Source: Pseudoalteromonas sp. Z1A8
Lineage (GTDB): Bacteria > Pseudomonadota > Gammaproteobacteria > Enterobacterales > Alteromonadaceae
Direction: 5' to 3'
Assembly: GCF_011378855.1 (NCBI RefSeq)
Contig: NZ_WTLB01000007.1
Location: forward strand, 45,469 to 109,468
Length of the DNA: 64,000 nt
Shown here: positions 28,071 through 36,671 of the stretch, piece after piece
How positions within the stretch are numbered: the first letter of the stretch is position 1
Layout of the letters: each line of letters begins with the position of its first letter
Position numbers and translations under genes: made by a program
The notes under the pieces: model-generated
Told to the model about the DNA's origin: nothing
The model's input: the letters and a program-made list of their open reading frames with translations, nothing else
Database searches by the model: none

Positions 28071-29812
28071 GCCTGATCACCAAACTGCATTTTGCAGAGC
28101 GCTGAATAAGTACCGTCATTAGCAAGTAAGCTATTATGATCACCACTTTCTATTACACGACCATTATCAATAACATAAATTCGGTCGCTATTTTCGATTG
28201 TAGATAAGCGATGCGCAATAACAATAGAGGTTTTATCTTGCATTAAGGTTTCTAATGCTTGCTGAATAAGCTTTTCAGATTCGGTATCAAGTGCTGAGGT
28301 TGCTTCATCTAAAATTAAAATAGGGGCATCTTTTAATATTGCACGCGCTATAGCAATTCGCTGGCGTTGACCACCTGAGAGCATCACGCCATTTTCGCCT
28401 ACCATGGTATTTAATTGCTCAGGAAGGTCTTTAACAAATTCCCAAACATGGGCTTGTTTTGCAACTTGCTCTAACTCTTCAACAGACACATCGTGCTTTA
28501 TGCCATAACAAATATTATTGGCAATCGTATCGTTAAATAACACGACCTGCTGAGACACTAAAGCAAATTGGCGACGCAAATCTGTTAATTTGTAGTCTTG
28601 CAGTGCTATGCCATCCAGTAAAATTTCACTCGGTAGCTCTAAGTCGTAATAGCGAGGTAACAAGTTAGAAATTGTTGACTTACCAGAACCCGAACGCCCT
28701 ACTAAGGCAATACTTTCACCCGCTTTAATCGTTAGTGATAAATCGTTTAATACGGCTTCATCTTTCGTTGGATACTTGAAGGTTACGTTCTTAACTTCAA
28801 TTAAACCTTTAACTTTATCAACTGAAACAGTGCCGGTATCTTTTTCCATCTCTTCATCTAAAACTAAAAATATACTTTGCGCTGCAGAAATGCCTCGCTG
28901 CATATCACTGTTTACATTGGCAAGTTGTTTTAGCGGGCGAAGTAACATCATCATAGAGGCAATTAATGCCATAAAATCACCAGAGGTAATTGTATCAATC
29001 ATAGATGGTAGAGACACCGCCCACAAAATAACAGCCATAGCGCTTGCCGCTAAAATTTGAATAATAGACACGCTAAGCGCTTTAGTAGCATCCATTTTAA
29101 TACGTTGCTGACGATTATGATTATTAATTTTTGAAAAGAGATTAATCTCTTGATCTTGACCACCAAAACCGTGAATTACTTTATGCCCACTTAACATTTG
29201 CTCAGAACTGCGAGTAACTTGCCCCATAGCCGATTGAATATTTTTTGAAATATGGCGAAAGCGTTTAGACACTACGGCAACAATAATAGCTACTAATGGA
29301 ATAATCACTAAAAATATCAGTGATAATTGCCAGCTGGTATAAAACATCACTGCCAATAAAAATATAACAAACGCCCCTTCACGTACGACTATTAGTAAGG
29401 CTTTAGTAATAGCTTGTTGAACTTGTTCTGTATCAAAGGTAATTTTTGAAATCAAATCACCCGTTGAGTTTTTGTCATGAAATGACACAGGTAAATGAAG
29501 TATGTGCTCAAATAACTCTTGGCGTAAAGAACGCACAACTTGGGAGCCTACGTAACTCAAACAGTAAGATGACATAAAGTTGAACACTCCACGTCCGAGT
29601 ACTAACGCAATAACGACAAAAGGAGCGTACTTTAAAACTTCTGTATTACGCTGGTTCAAACCTTGATCAATAAACGGCTTCATTAACTGAATAAATAAAG
29701 CATCCATTGCGGAATAACCTATCATCCCAATAATTGCGACGAAAGCCACGCTTTTGTAGGCGCCAACATATGAGACAAGACGTTTATAAATTTGTGTAGT
29801 ACTTTGATCCAT
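28067..29812 (-). CDS. msbA: Lipid A export ATP-binding/permease protein MsbA
   Basis: MsbA is an ABC flippase moving core-lipid A across the inner membrane. The 581-residue half-transporter (E. coli 582) has six N-terminal membrane helices up to about residue 310. The C-terminal ABC domain has Walker A GRSGSGKST near 375, the signature LSGGQRQR near 480 and Walker B ILILDEATSALD near 500. It lies 60 bp downstream of comEC and overlaps lpxK. Confidence 0.96.
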   Translation of the reverse strand: MDQSTTQIYKRLVSYVGAYKSVAFVAIIGMIGYSAMDALFIQLMKPFIDQGLNQRNTEVLKYAPFVVIALVLGRGVFNFMSSYCLSYVGSQVVRSLRQELFEHILHLPVSFHDKNSTGDLISKITFDTEQVQQAITKALLIVVREGAFVIFLLAVMFYTSWQLSLIFLVIIPLVAIIVAVVSKRFRHISKNIQSAMGQVTRSSEQMLSGHKVIHGFGGQDQEINLFSKINNHNRQQRIKMDATKALSVSIIQILAASAMAVILWAVSLPSMIDTITSGDFMALIASMMMLLRPLKQLANVNSDMQRGISAAQSIFLVLDEEMEKDTGTVSVDKVKGLIEVKNVTFKYPTKDEAVLNDLSLTIKAGESIALVGRSGSGKSTISNLLPRYYDLELPSEILLDGIALQDYKLTDLRRQFALVSQQVVLFNDTIANNICYGIKHDVSVEELEQVAKQAHVWEFVKDLPEQLNTMVGENGVMLSGGQRQRIAIARAILKDAPILILDEATSALDTESEKLIQQALETLMQDKTSIVIAHRLSTIENSDRIYVIDNGRVIESGDHNSLLANDGTYSALCKMQFGDQA

Positions 29813-29872
29813 AACACTCTCTAAATACAGTAACAGTCTGTATTGTATCCTCCGATGAGATAAAACTAAACG

Positions 29873-32140
29873 TCAATCTTTGATAAACCAGTAACTTTCA
29901 TGCGCTCTTGCTGTTTCTATGACCAAATTGTTTGAGTAAAATTTAATACTAATTTGTCCTTCAACACCTGTCGTAAATTGCTGAGCACTTATTTGTTTAT
30001 AACGCTCAACAACAAGAGGCTTCGGAAATTCCCACTGCCCTTTATAAGCACTTGAATGAATCACCACTTCAGGCGCAACATTGTTAATGAAATTAACGCT
30101 TGAGGATGTATCGCTGCCATGATGTGGGCTTAACATTATGGTACTCTTTAACGATTTATTATCTGTTAATAGCGATGCTTCACGCGCTTTTGATATATCT
30201 CCGGTAAGTAACACGCTATGAGTATTATCTGATACCCTAACAACACATGAATCATCATTTTCATTTCCAAACCCTTTTGTAGTAAAGCTTTGTACTTTTA
30301 ATCTAGCAAAATCAAGACTTATGACTTCACATACATCTTGGGTGTTTTTAGGATGGAAATACTTTAATGTTTGTTCTAATCCAGCATCAATAAAATGCTG
30401 TAATCCTCCAGCATGATCATTATCTTCATGGCTTAAAATTGCTGTTTTTACTGTTAAATTATTTGCTTTTATATAAGGTAATAAGATACTTCGCGTGCGG
30501 CTAAAACGATTAAAATAACTGGGGCCAAAGTCATATATAAGTGCTTGATTATCCTTCTCGATTAACACCATGAGTCCATGACCTACGTCAAATACATGAA
30601 CTTGCCACTTTGGCTTTTCTGTTAACCAATAATTTAATAAAAGCGTTATTGCTGGAATAAAAGCGAGCCATTTATATGGAAGGAAATAAATCATCAACAT
30701 AATAATATAAGTAAAAACGACAAGTATTGGCTCAATTCTCCCTGTTGTTATCCACCTCAACGATTCAGGGATTTCGTTAAGTAACTTAAATAACGTATAT
30801 AAACCAGTATCAAATAGATTTATTAAAATGCCTATATCTAAAAGCATACTCAGTAGTGTAAAAACGATTAAAAATGGCAAAATAATGATTGAAAGCAGCG
30901 GTATTGCTATTAAGTTTATTATTAATCCCGCAATACTGACGCCATTAAAAAAATAGAGTGAAAGCGGTAGTAAGCCAATAAATAACGCTATTTGTATAAA
31001 AAACAGTGCAATAACTTTATTTTTTACTCGTGTATTTAGTATTGGTAATTTATTAATAACTGTAAAAATGATAGCGACTGCTAAAAATGAAAAATAGAGT
31101 CCTGGGTTGAGTAAATTAAATGGGTTAACAATAAGAACAATAACTAAGGAAAATAAAATACTACGCCAACGCAATGGCTGCTTAGCTAAAAAGTACAGTA
31201 ATAGATAACATCCGAGCATAATGAGCGCTCGCGTTGCCGATACTATAAATTCACTTAAGTATACATAAACAAAGGCAGCTAAAAAACCGAGTGAACTGTA
31301 ATAAAGAGTAAGGTTAGATGATTGCCCAATTGATAAATTAACTCTTAAAAATATGAATCGAGTTAATAGATAACCAAAACTAAAAATCAAGCCAATATGT
31401 AGCCCTGAAATAGCGAGTAAATGGCTTAATCCCAGAGACTGCATTAATTGCTTATCGGCATAGCTCATCAAAGACTTATCACCACTGAGCAATGCGTAAT
31501 AGAGCCATTGTAGCTTTGTATCCGCATAGGTGTTTTTAAGAAAGTGTTGGTAATCTAAAATGATATTTTGGTCGTCGCCATTTATAATATCAAGGTTTTT
31601 ATTAAGCACTTTGCCTTTAAATAATATCCTATTTATAAAAGCATAACGTTCATTATCAAATACATTAAAATTTTTATTACTACGAAAATGTTTTAAATGA
31701 ATTAACGCAGAAAATTTATCACCGACTGTTAAAGGCTGTACTGAATTAATGCTGAGCTTTGCTTTAGGTGCTCTAAAGTCTGAAAAATGGCTCCCTTCTA
31801 ATGCGACTATTTTAACTTTTATATACTGTGGTTTTTTGCTAGAAATAACTTCTTCAATTACCAAAGTCGATTCTAGTGCATACTTTTCGTTCGGTTTTGG
31901 TATTTCAAAACTATAAAATAGGTAAAAATGCAGTCCGACAAAGCAAATTGCGCAAATAAAGCCTAACAATACGTTTGAAAACGGCTTAAAATAAGCGCTC
32001 ATTATTACAATGAAAATTGTGAATACTGTAAATTCGAGAGTTTGATAATAAAATACGGTTGCTATAGAGCCAATTACAAACCCAAGACTTATCCACACTG
32101 ATGTAAATGGTTGCTTTAAATGGCTAAAAAAACGATCCAA
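29873..32140 (-). CDS. comEC: DNA internalization-related competence protein ComEC/Rec2
   Basis: ComEC forms the inner-membrane channel for single-stranded DNA uptake. The 755-residue protein has N-terminal membrane helices with a soluble beta-rich insertion, then the multi-helix competence domain (about 215-500, with LAISGLHIGL near 240). A C-terminal metallo-beta-lactamase domain carries SHEDNDHAGG and HHGSD. The start appears to be TTG at 32138-32140 with AGGT about 8 bp upstream, although later starts are possible. Its first 21 bases overlap the divergent DUF2062 gene. comEC-msbA-lpxK order is conserved with E. coli ycaI. Confidence 0.92.
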   Translation of the reverse strand: MDRFFSHLKQPFTSVWISLGFVIGSIATVFYYQTLEFTVFTIFIVIMSAYFKPFSNVLLGFICAICFVGLHFYLFYSFEIPKPNEKYALESTLVIEEVISSKKPQYIKVKIVALEGSHFSDFRAPKAKLSINSVQPLTVGDKFSALIHLKHFRSNKNFNVFDNERYAFINRILFKGKVLNKNLDIINGDDQNIILDYQHFLKNTYADTKLQWLYYALLSGDKSLMSYADKQLMQSLGLSHLLAISGLHIGLIFSFGYLLTRFIFLRVNLSIGQSSNLTLYYSSLGFLAAFVYVYLSEFIVSATRALIMLGCYLLLYFLAKQPLRWRSILFSLVIVLIVNPFNLLNPGLYFSFLAVAIIFTVINKLPILNTRVKNKVIALFFIQIALFIGLLPLSLYFFNGVSIAGLIINLIAIPLLSIIILPFLIVFTLLSMLLDIGILINLFDTGLYTLFKLLNEIPESLRWITTGRIEPILVVFTYIIMLMIYFLPYKWLAFIPAITLLLNYWLTEKPKWQVHVFDVGHGLMVLIEKDNQALIYDFGPSYFNRFSRTRSILLPYIKANNLTVKTAILSHEDNDHAGGLQHFIDAGLEQTLKYFHPKNTQDVCEVISLDFARLKVQSFTTKGFGNENDDSCVVRVSDNTHSVLLTGDISKAREASLLTDNKSLKSTIMLSPHHGSDTSSSVNFINNVAPEVVIHSSAYKGQWEFPKPLVVERYKQISAQQFTTGVEGQISIKFYSNNLVIETARAHESYWFIKD

Positions 32141-32626
32141 AGATTTTTACCTGATCCAAATAAAATTAGACATCATAAATCACTAAGAATATTTGGACGC
32201 CTTTTACAAGATGCAAATCTTTGGCATTTAAATAGACGTTCTGCTCGAGGTGCATTTGCAGTCGGGTTATTCTTTGCTTTCATCCCTGTTCCTTTTCAAA
32301 TGGTTTTAGCCGCAGCAGGCGCTATTATTTTTAGAGTTAACTTACCTATTTCAGTTGCTTTAGTATGGCTTACAAATCCTTTAACTATGCCGCCTATTTT
32401 TTATGGCTCGTACTTAGTGGGTACGCTAATACTTAATCAACCCGAACAGCATTTTGTATTTGAAGCAAGTTGGTCTTGGTTTTTAGAAAGCATAGAAACT
32501 ATTGGCCCGGCATTTTTACTCGGCTCATTAGTGTGTGCTTCAATTGCTTCAATCATCAGTTATTTTGGTATTGATATTATTTGGCGCCGCTCTGTAAAAA
32601 AAGCATGGTTAGCACGCAAGAACTAG
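32120..32626 (+). CDS. DUF2062 membrane protein
   Basis: The 168-residue protein belongs to the DUF2062 family. After a basic N-terminus of about 45 residues there is GAFAVGLFFAFIPVPFQM, the family hallmark, followed by NPLTMPPIFY and two further membrane helices (about 70-85 and 130-150), ending in a basic tail. The function is unknown. Some relatives are linked to LPS or glycosyltransferase loci, and here it sits beside the msbA-lpxK-kdsB block. Its start codon lies within the first codons of comEC on the opposite strand, and no strong ribosome binding site is visible. Confidence 0.87.
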   Translation: MAKKTIQRFLPDPNKIRHHKSLRIFGRLLQDANLWHLNRRSARGAFAVGLFFAFIPVPFQMVLAAAGAIIFRVNLPISVALVWLTNPLTMPPIFYGSYLVGTLILNQPEQHFVFEASWSWFLESIETIGPAFLLGSLVCASIASIISYFGIDIIWRRSVKKAWLARKN

Positions 32627-32693
32627 TAGCGTTAAAGCTAAATAATAGTTATAAGATTCACGGCAATCCAAATCTTATAAAATATTATAGACG

Positions 32694-32726
32694 AAAAAAA
32701 ACCAACTTTATTAAGTTGGTTTTTTA
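32694..32726. terminator. Bidirectional terminator between DUF2062 and DUF3466 genes
   Basis: ACCAACTT / AAGTTGGT (32701-32708, 32713-32720) with loop TATT is flanked by seven A on the left and T-run on the right, so it can serve both convergent genes. Confidence 0.88.
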
Positions 32727-32745
32727 TAATCAATATTTGTAAACT

Positions 32746-34491
32746 TTAAAAACGAAATACACGTCTTAAGCCAACGAGTGGTAATAACAATAGTGTATAC
32801 CAAGGGAAGCTAGCAGAGTTGCGCTCATAGACTTCAGCCTCTGGTGGAGCACAGCTTTCTATTTCACCATTTGCGATTGGCGTTAGTTTAACTGCAACTG
32901 CAATGCTCTCATATTCAATTTCACCATTAACATCAGTTACTACACCACCTAAAGAATCTAGCTTTTCAACTGTCTTAGTCGCAGTACCAAATATTTCATT
33001 ATTTTCGTTAATAGATGTGGCTTCGGCCATTGTGTACGCGTAGTCAGTTTCACCATCAGTATCAAAGCAAGGCAGTAAATCGTTTAAATTAGTGATTTTA
33101 TCTTCACCAATTTTATAAATAAACGCTTCTTTACGACGTGTGTTATCAGAAACCCCCACTTCACCTTCACCAACAATATAGCCTTGATTATTTATATCGT
33201 TGCCGTAAGAGCTTGAGCTTGAAAAATAATCATTTGGAAATACAGTATTACCGGTTGCTATATCATGATAAAAGAACTTGTTACGAAGCGTACCTTCAAT
33301 ACGCTTAGTTGCATAACCTGTAATTACATCATTATCATTTATAGCAATTGATTTACCAGCCTGCCAGTCATCTTCTTGATCAATAAAATCAATAACTGCA
33401 CCATCTTTAAAGTAAACTGGCATTGTAAGAATCGTATCGTCATTTTTGTAATAACGCGTATTCGATGAACCTACAATTGTACCATTACTATTTACTGCTA
33501 AAGCAGTACTTGTAAAAGCGTCATCTTCAGTTTCACCTTCATCAGGTGTAAGCGCTAAACCAAGCTCTTTAACAGAAATAACATTCAGTGATTCGTCAAG
33601 TTCCCATTTAACAGCACGTTTATTAAATAAACCTCGTGAAATATTAGAGTTTAATAAATTGATACATACTGACGTTGGTTCGTCTTCATTATCACAGTTA
33701 TCATCAATATTATCTAGTCTGTCGTCAGGGATACTTGTAGAGATATTACCTACAACAGTGTAACCACTATTTGTTTTGACTATATCGTTAGCACGGCTTG
33801 TGCCACCGTATTCATTAAACTCTGGTTCTAATGGAACTTTGATCATGCCATCAGCGCTTATTACAATACCACGCTCTATAAATTCATGCGTGAACCACGT
33901 TTCTGCTTCATCATCGCCATCGGGTGTAAATGAAACCTTATCGTATGGTGCATTACCCCAACCAACCGTAACGCCGTCTTCACTTACAGCATTAAAAAGG
34001 TTAGTCGTAGAACGTGTTAGACCATCATAGTCAACAGATTCAACATCAAATATTGGTTGCTCTGTAACTTGTGTATCATTGTACTTTATACCAACTAATG
34101 AGCTTAATTTCTGATATTCAAAATTTGTAGAAATTGAAGATAAAAAACTAACCATGAAAGTATGCGCATCAGCATTAGTGAGTACAGCATCATTATTTTC
34201 AATGTCATCAAGTGTAAAGGTAATCTCTTTATCACTTAATTCAAATGCAGCCTCTGTATTATCGTAGCTATTTTCAATAATATTTTCAGTAAAATCTATA
34301 TAGCTGATATCAATAGGTAAATTGTATAAACCATTTGCGAAACCAATAATATGCCCGCTTTCGCTTACATCTGTTACATAAGAATATTTAGCGTCTTCAA
34401 GAGTCCCTAATTCACTTAACTGGTACGTAGCACTTGTTGCTGAAGTGCTTAATGTCGCTAAAATACTGGCAGCGAGTAATTTATATTTCAT
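32746..34491 (-). CDS. DUF3466 exported protein with C-terminal membrane anchor
   Basis: The 581-residue protein starts with a signal peptide (MKYKLLAASILATLSTSATSA, cleavage near residue 21). It continues with an acidic, Asp/Glu/Asn-rich exported region containing repeated short units such as VTDVSESGHIIGFANG, NSNGTIVGSS and NNQGYIVGEG, reminiscent of extracellular beta-propeller repeats. The last 20 residues form a short hydrophobic segment ending LRRVFRF, like GlyGly-CTERM-type sorting tails but without the Gly-Gly. From memory this is the DUF3466 family of gammaproteobacteria. The function is unknown. It lies 11 bp after uup and is probably in the same transcript. Confidence 0.8.
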   Translation of the reverse strand: MKYKLLAASILATLSTSATSATYQLSELGTLEDAKYSYVTDVSESGHIIGFANGLYNLPIDISYIDFTENIIENSYDNTEAAFELSDKEITFTLDDIENNDAVLTNADAHTFMVSFLSSISTNFEYQKLSSLVGIKYNDTQVTEQPIFDVESVDYDGLTRSTTNLFNAVSEDGVTVGWGNAPYDKVSFTPDGDDEAETWFTHEFIERGIVISADGMIKVPLEPEFNEYGGTSRANDIVKTNSGYTVVGNISTSIPDDRLDNIDDNCDNEDEPTSVCINLLNSNISRGLFNKRAVKWELDESLNVISVKELGLALTPDEGETEDDAFTSTALAVNSNGTIVGSSNTRYYKNDDTILTMPVYFKDGAVIDFIDQEDDWQAGKSIAINDNDVITGYATKRIEGTLRNKFFYHDIATGNTVFPNDYFSSSSSYGNDINNQGYIVGEGEVGVSDNTRRKEAFIYKIGEDKITNLNDLLPCFDTDGETDYAYTMAEATSINENNEIFGTATKTVEKLDSLGGVVTDVNGEIEYESIAVAVKLTPIANGEIESCAPPEAEVYERNSASFPWYTLLLLPLVGLRRVFRF

Positions 34492-34502
34492 TTTAGTCCT
34501 TA

Positions 34503-36416
34503 CTACTGATTCTGTAATTCTTCAAGTTCTTCCCAGCGCTCAAGCGCAGCTTCAAGGTCAGACTCAAGTTGTGCCAAATGGTTCAATGCTTTAGTTGTTA
34601 CATCACTCTCTTGTTTAAAAAAGTCTGAGTCACTAACTACAGCTTGTTGAGCTTCAATTTCAGCTTCTAGTTTTTCCATTTTATTCGGTAGTTGCTCTAA
34701 TTCAAGTTTTAATTTGTAAGAGAGTTTATTTGTTTTAGCTGCAGGTTTAGCAACTGGAGCGACTACTTTTTCAACTTTTTTTACTGGTTGCTGCTGCGTT
34801 TTTTTTTCTTGTTCAGCTAAATAGTTAACGTAAGCCTCATAGTCGCTATAGCCACCTACAATATCTGTAACTTTACCGTTACCTTCAAACGCCCATACAC
34901 TTGAGCATGTATTATCAATAAATTCACGGTCATGGCTTACAATCAGCACTGTACCTTGGTATTGATTAATGATGTCCTCAAGTAACTCTAACGTTTCAAT
35001 GTCTAAGTCATTTGTTGGCTCATCGAGAACAAGGATATTAGACGGTTTTAAAAACAATTTAGCTAATAGTAATCTGTTTTTTTCACCACCAGAGAGTGCT
35101 TTAACAGGGGTTCGAGCACGTGCTGGCGGGAATAAGAAGTCTTGTAAATAACCTAAAACATGACGTGAGCGGCCGCCCATCATCACTTCTTGTTTACCTT
35201 CGGCAACGTTATCTTGAACAGTTGCTTCTTCGTCAAGTTTTTCACGGTATTGGTCAAAGTAAGCAAACTCTAAATTAACACCTTGCTTAGTAATACCACT
35301 ATCTGGTTCTAAATCACCAAACATTAGTTTTAATAGTGTTGTTTTACCAATACCATTTGGGCCTACTAAGCCGATTCTGTCGCCACGCATTACCAGTGTC
35401 GAAAAATCATCAGCAATAACTTTGTCTTTAAATGCATGACAAAGATTCTTAGCTTCAAATACTAACTTACCAGAGCGATCTGCTGTTTCAATATTGAAAT
35501 CAGTTTTACCAACTTGGTCAACACGTTGCTTACGCTCTGTACGAAGCTGTTTTAACTCTCTAACACGTCCTTCGTTACGCGTTCTACGCGCTTTAACACC
35601 TTGGCGGATCCATGTTTCTTCTTCGGCTAAACGCTTATCAAACAATGCATTTTGGCTTTCTTCAACTTTTAAATCATGGGCTTTTTGCTCTAAGTACGTA
35701 GCGTAATCACCAGGGTACGAAATAAGCTTACCACGGTCTAAATCTAAAATACGCGTAGCAACAGCGCGAATAAACGCACGGTCATGCGATATAAATACGA
35801 TTCCGCCCTTAAACTCTTTTAAAAATTGCTCAAGCCACATGACGCTTGCCATGTCTAAATGGTTTGTTGGCTCATCAAGTAATAATAAATCAGGCTCACT
35901 AACAAGTGCACGTGCAAGTGCTACTTTACGTAACCAACCACCAGAAAGCGATTCAAGTTTAGCGTCTGGTGTTAGTTCTAATTGTGTTAAAACCAGTTGA
36001 ATGCGGCTATCAAAACGCCAACCATCTACCGCTTCTAATTGAGTTGATAAACGCTCAAGTTTGTTTAATAGCTTATCAGTACATACTGTTTGCAACTCAT
36101 TACTTACATGATGAAAATCAATTAGTAAGTTTGCAATCTCAGGCATACCCTGCGCAACATAATCAAATACGGTGCCGCTTGCACCTTTTGGCGGATCTTG
36201 CTCTAAGCGAGAAATTCTGATCCCGCCTAGCTGATTTATTTCACCATCATCTAAAACTACTTGGCCATCAAGTACTTTTAATAGTGTAGATTTACCCGCG
36301 CCATTTCGACCAACAACACACACCCTTTCGCCACTTTCTATAACGGCATCTGCTTTGTTAAGTAAAGCATGTGTACCAAAAGCAAGTTGTGCTTTTAAAA
36401 TTCTAATTAAATCCAT
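34503..36416 (-). CDS. uup: ABC-F ATPase Uup
   Basis: Uup is a soluble ABC-F protein that binds branched nucleic acids and ribosomes. In E. coli its loss raises transposon precise excision. The 637-residue protein has two ABC cassettes. The first has Walker A GRNGAGKST at 36-44 and signature LSGGWLRK near 158. The second has GPNGIGKTT near 350 and LSGGEKNR near 440. The C-terminal coiled coil of about residues 560-637 (rich in E, K and Q) is the Uup-specific DNA-binding part. It follows the small glutaredoxin-like gene and rlmKL, as E. coli uup follows rlmL. Confidence 0.94.
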   Translation of the reverse strand: MDLIRILKAQLAFGTHALLNKADAVIESGERVCVVGRNGAGKSTLLKVLDGQVVLDDGEINQLGGIRISRLEQDPPKGASGTVFDYVAQGMPEIANLLIDFHHVSNELQTVCTDKLLNKLERLSTQLEAVDGWRFDSRIQLVLTQLELTPDAKLESLSGGWLRKVALARALVSEPDLLLLDEPTNHLDMASVMWLEQFLKEFKGGIVFISHDRAFIRAVATRILDLDRGKLISYPGDYATYLEQKAHDLKVEESQNALFDKRLAEEETWIRQGVKARRTRNEGRVRELKQLRTERKQRVDQVGKTDFNIETADRSGKLVFEAKNLCHAFKDKVIADDFSTLVMRGDRIGLVGPNGIGKTTLLKLMFGDLEPDSGITKQGVNLEFAYFDQYREKLDEEATVQDNVAEGKQEVMMGGRSRHVLGYLQDFLFPPARARTPVKALSGGEKNRLLLAKLFLKPSNILVLDEPTNDLDIETLELLEDIINQYQGTVLIVSHDREFIDNTCSSVWAFEGNGKVTDIVGGYSDYEAYVNYLAEQEKKTQQQPVKKVEKVVAPVAKPAAKTNKLSYKLKLELEQLPNKMEKLEAEIEAQQAVVSDSDFFKQESDVTTKALNHLAQLESDLEAALERWEELEELQNQ

Positions 36417-36431
36417 AGTTCTTATTTGCTC

Positions 36432-36671
36432 TTATTCTGCTTGTGCTAAAAATTCGCGCACAGTGTATAAAGTAAAAGGCCAAAATAATTGCTCGCCTTT
36501 TTCACTTTTTAATACAGGAATAGTAATTTGATACTCAGCTATAAGCCGCTCATCAGTCATAATATCGATTAGTAATAACTCACTAGTATCACTAAGTACC
36601 TCAGTGATAAGTTGCTCAGCGTGTTCGCACAAGTGGCAACCATCAGTGTGATATAAAACCCATTTAGCCAT
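36432..36671 (-). CDS. Glutaredoxin-like protein (DUF836 type)
   Basis: The 79-residue thioredoxin-fold protein has the redox motif C13-H-L-C16 near its N-terminus and the cis-proline segment TIPVLK near 50-55, which match short glutaredoxin-like DUF836 proteins. The likely role is a thiol-disulfide or persulfide reaction, partner unknown. It overlaps the end of rlmKL by 8 bp and precedes uup by 15 bp, so it is part of the rlmKL-uup transcript. Confidence 0.83.
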   Translation of the reverse strand: MAKWVLYHTDGCHLCEHAEQLITEVLSDTSELLLIDIMTDERLIAEYQITIPVLKSEKGEQLFWPFTLYTVREFLAQAE

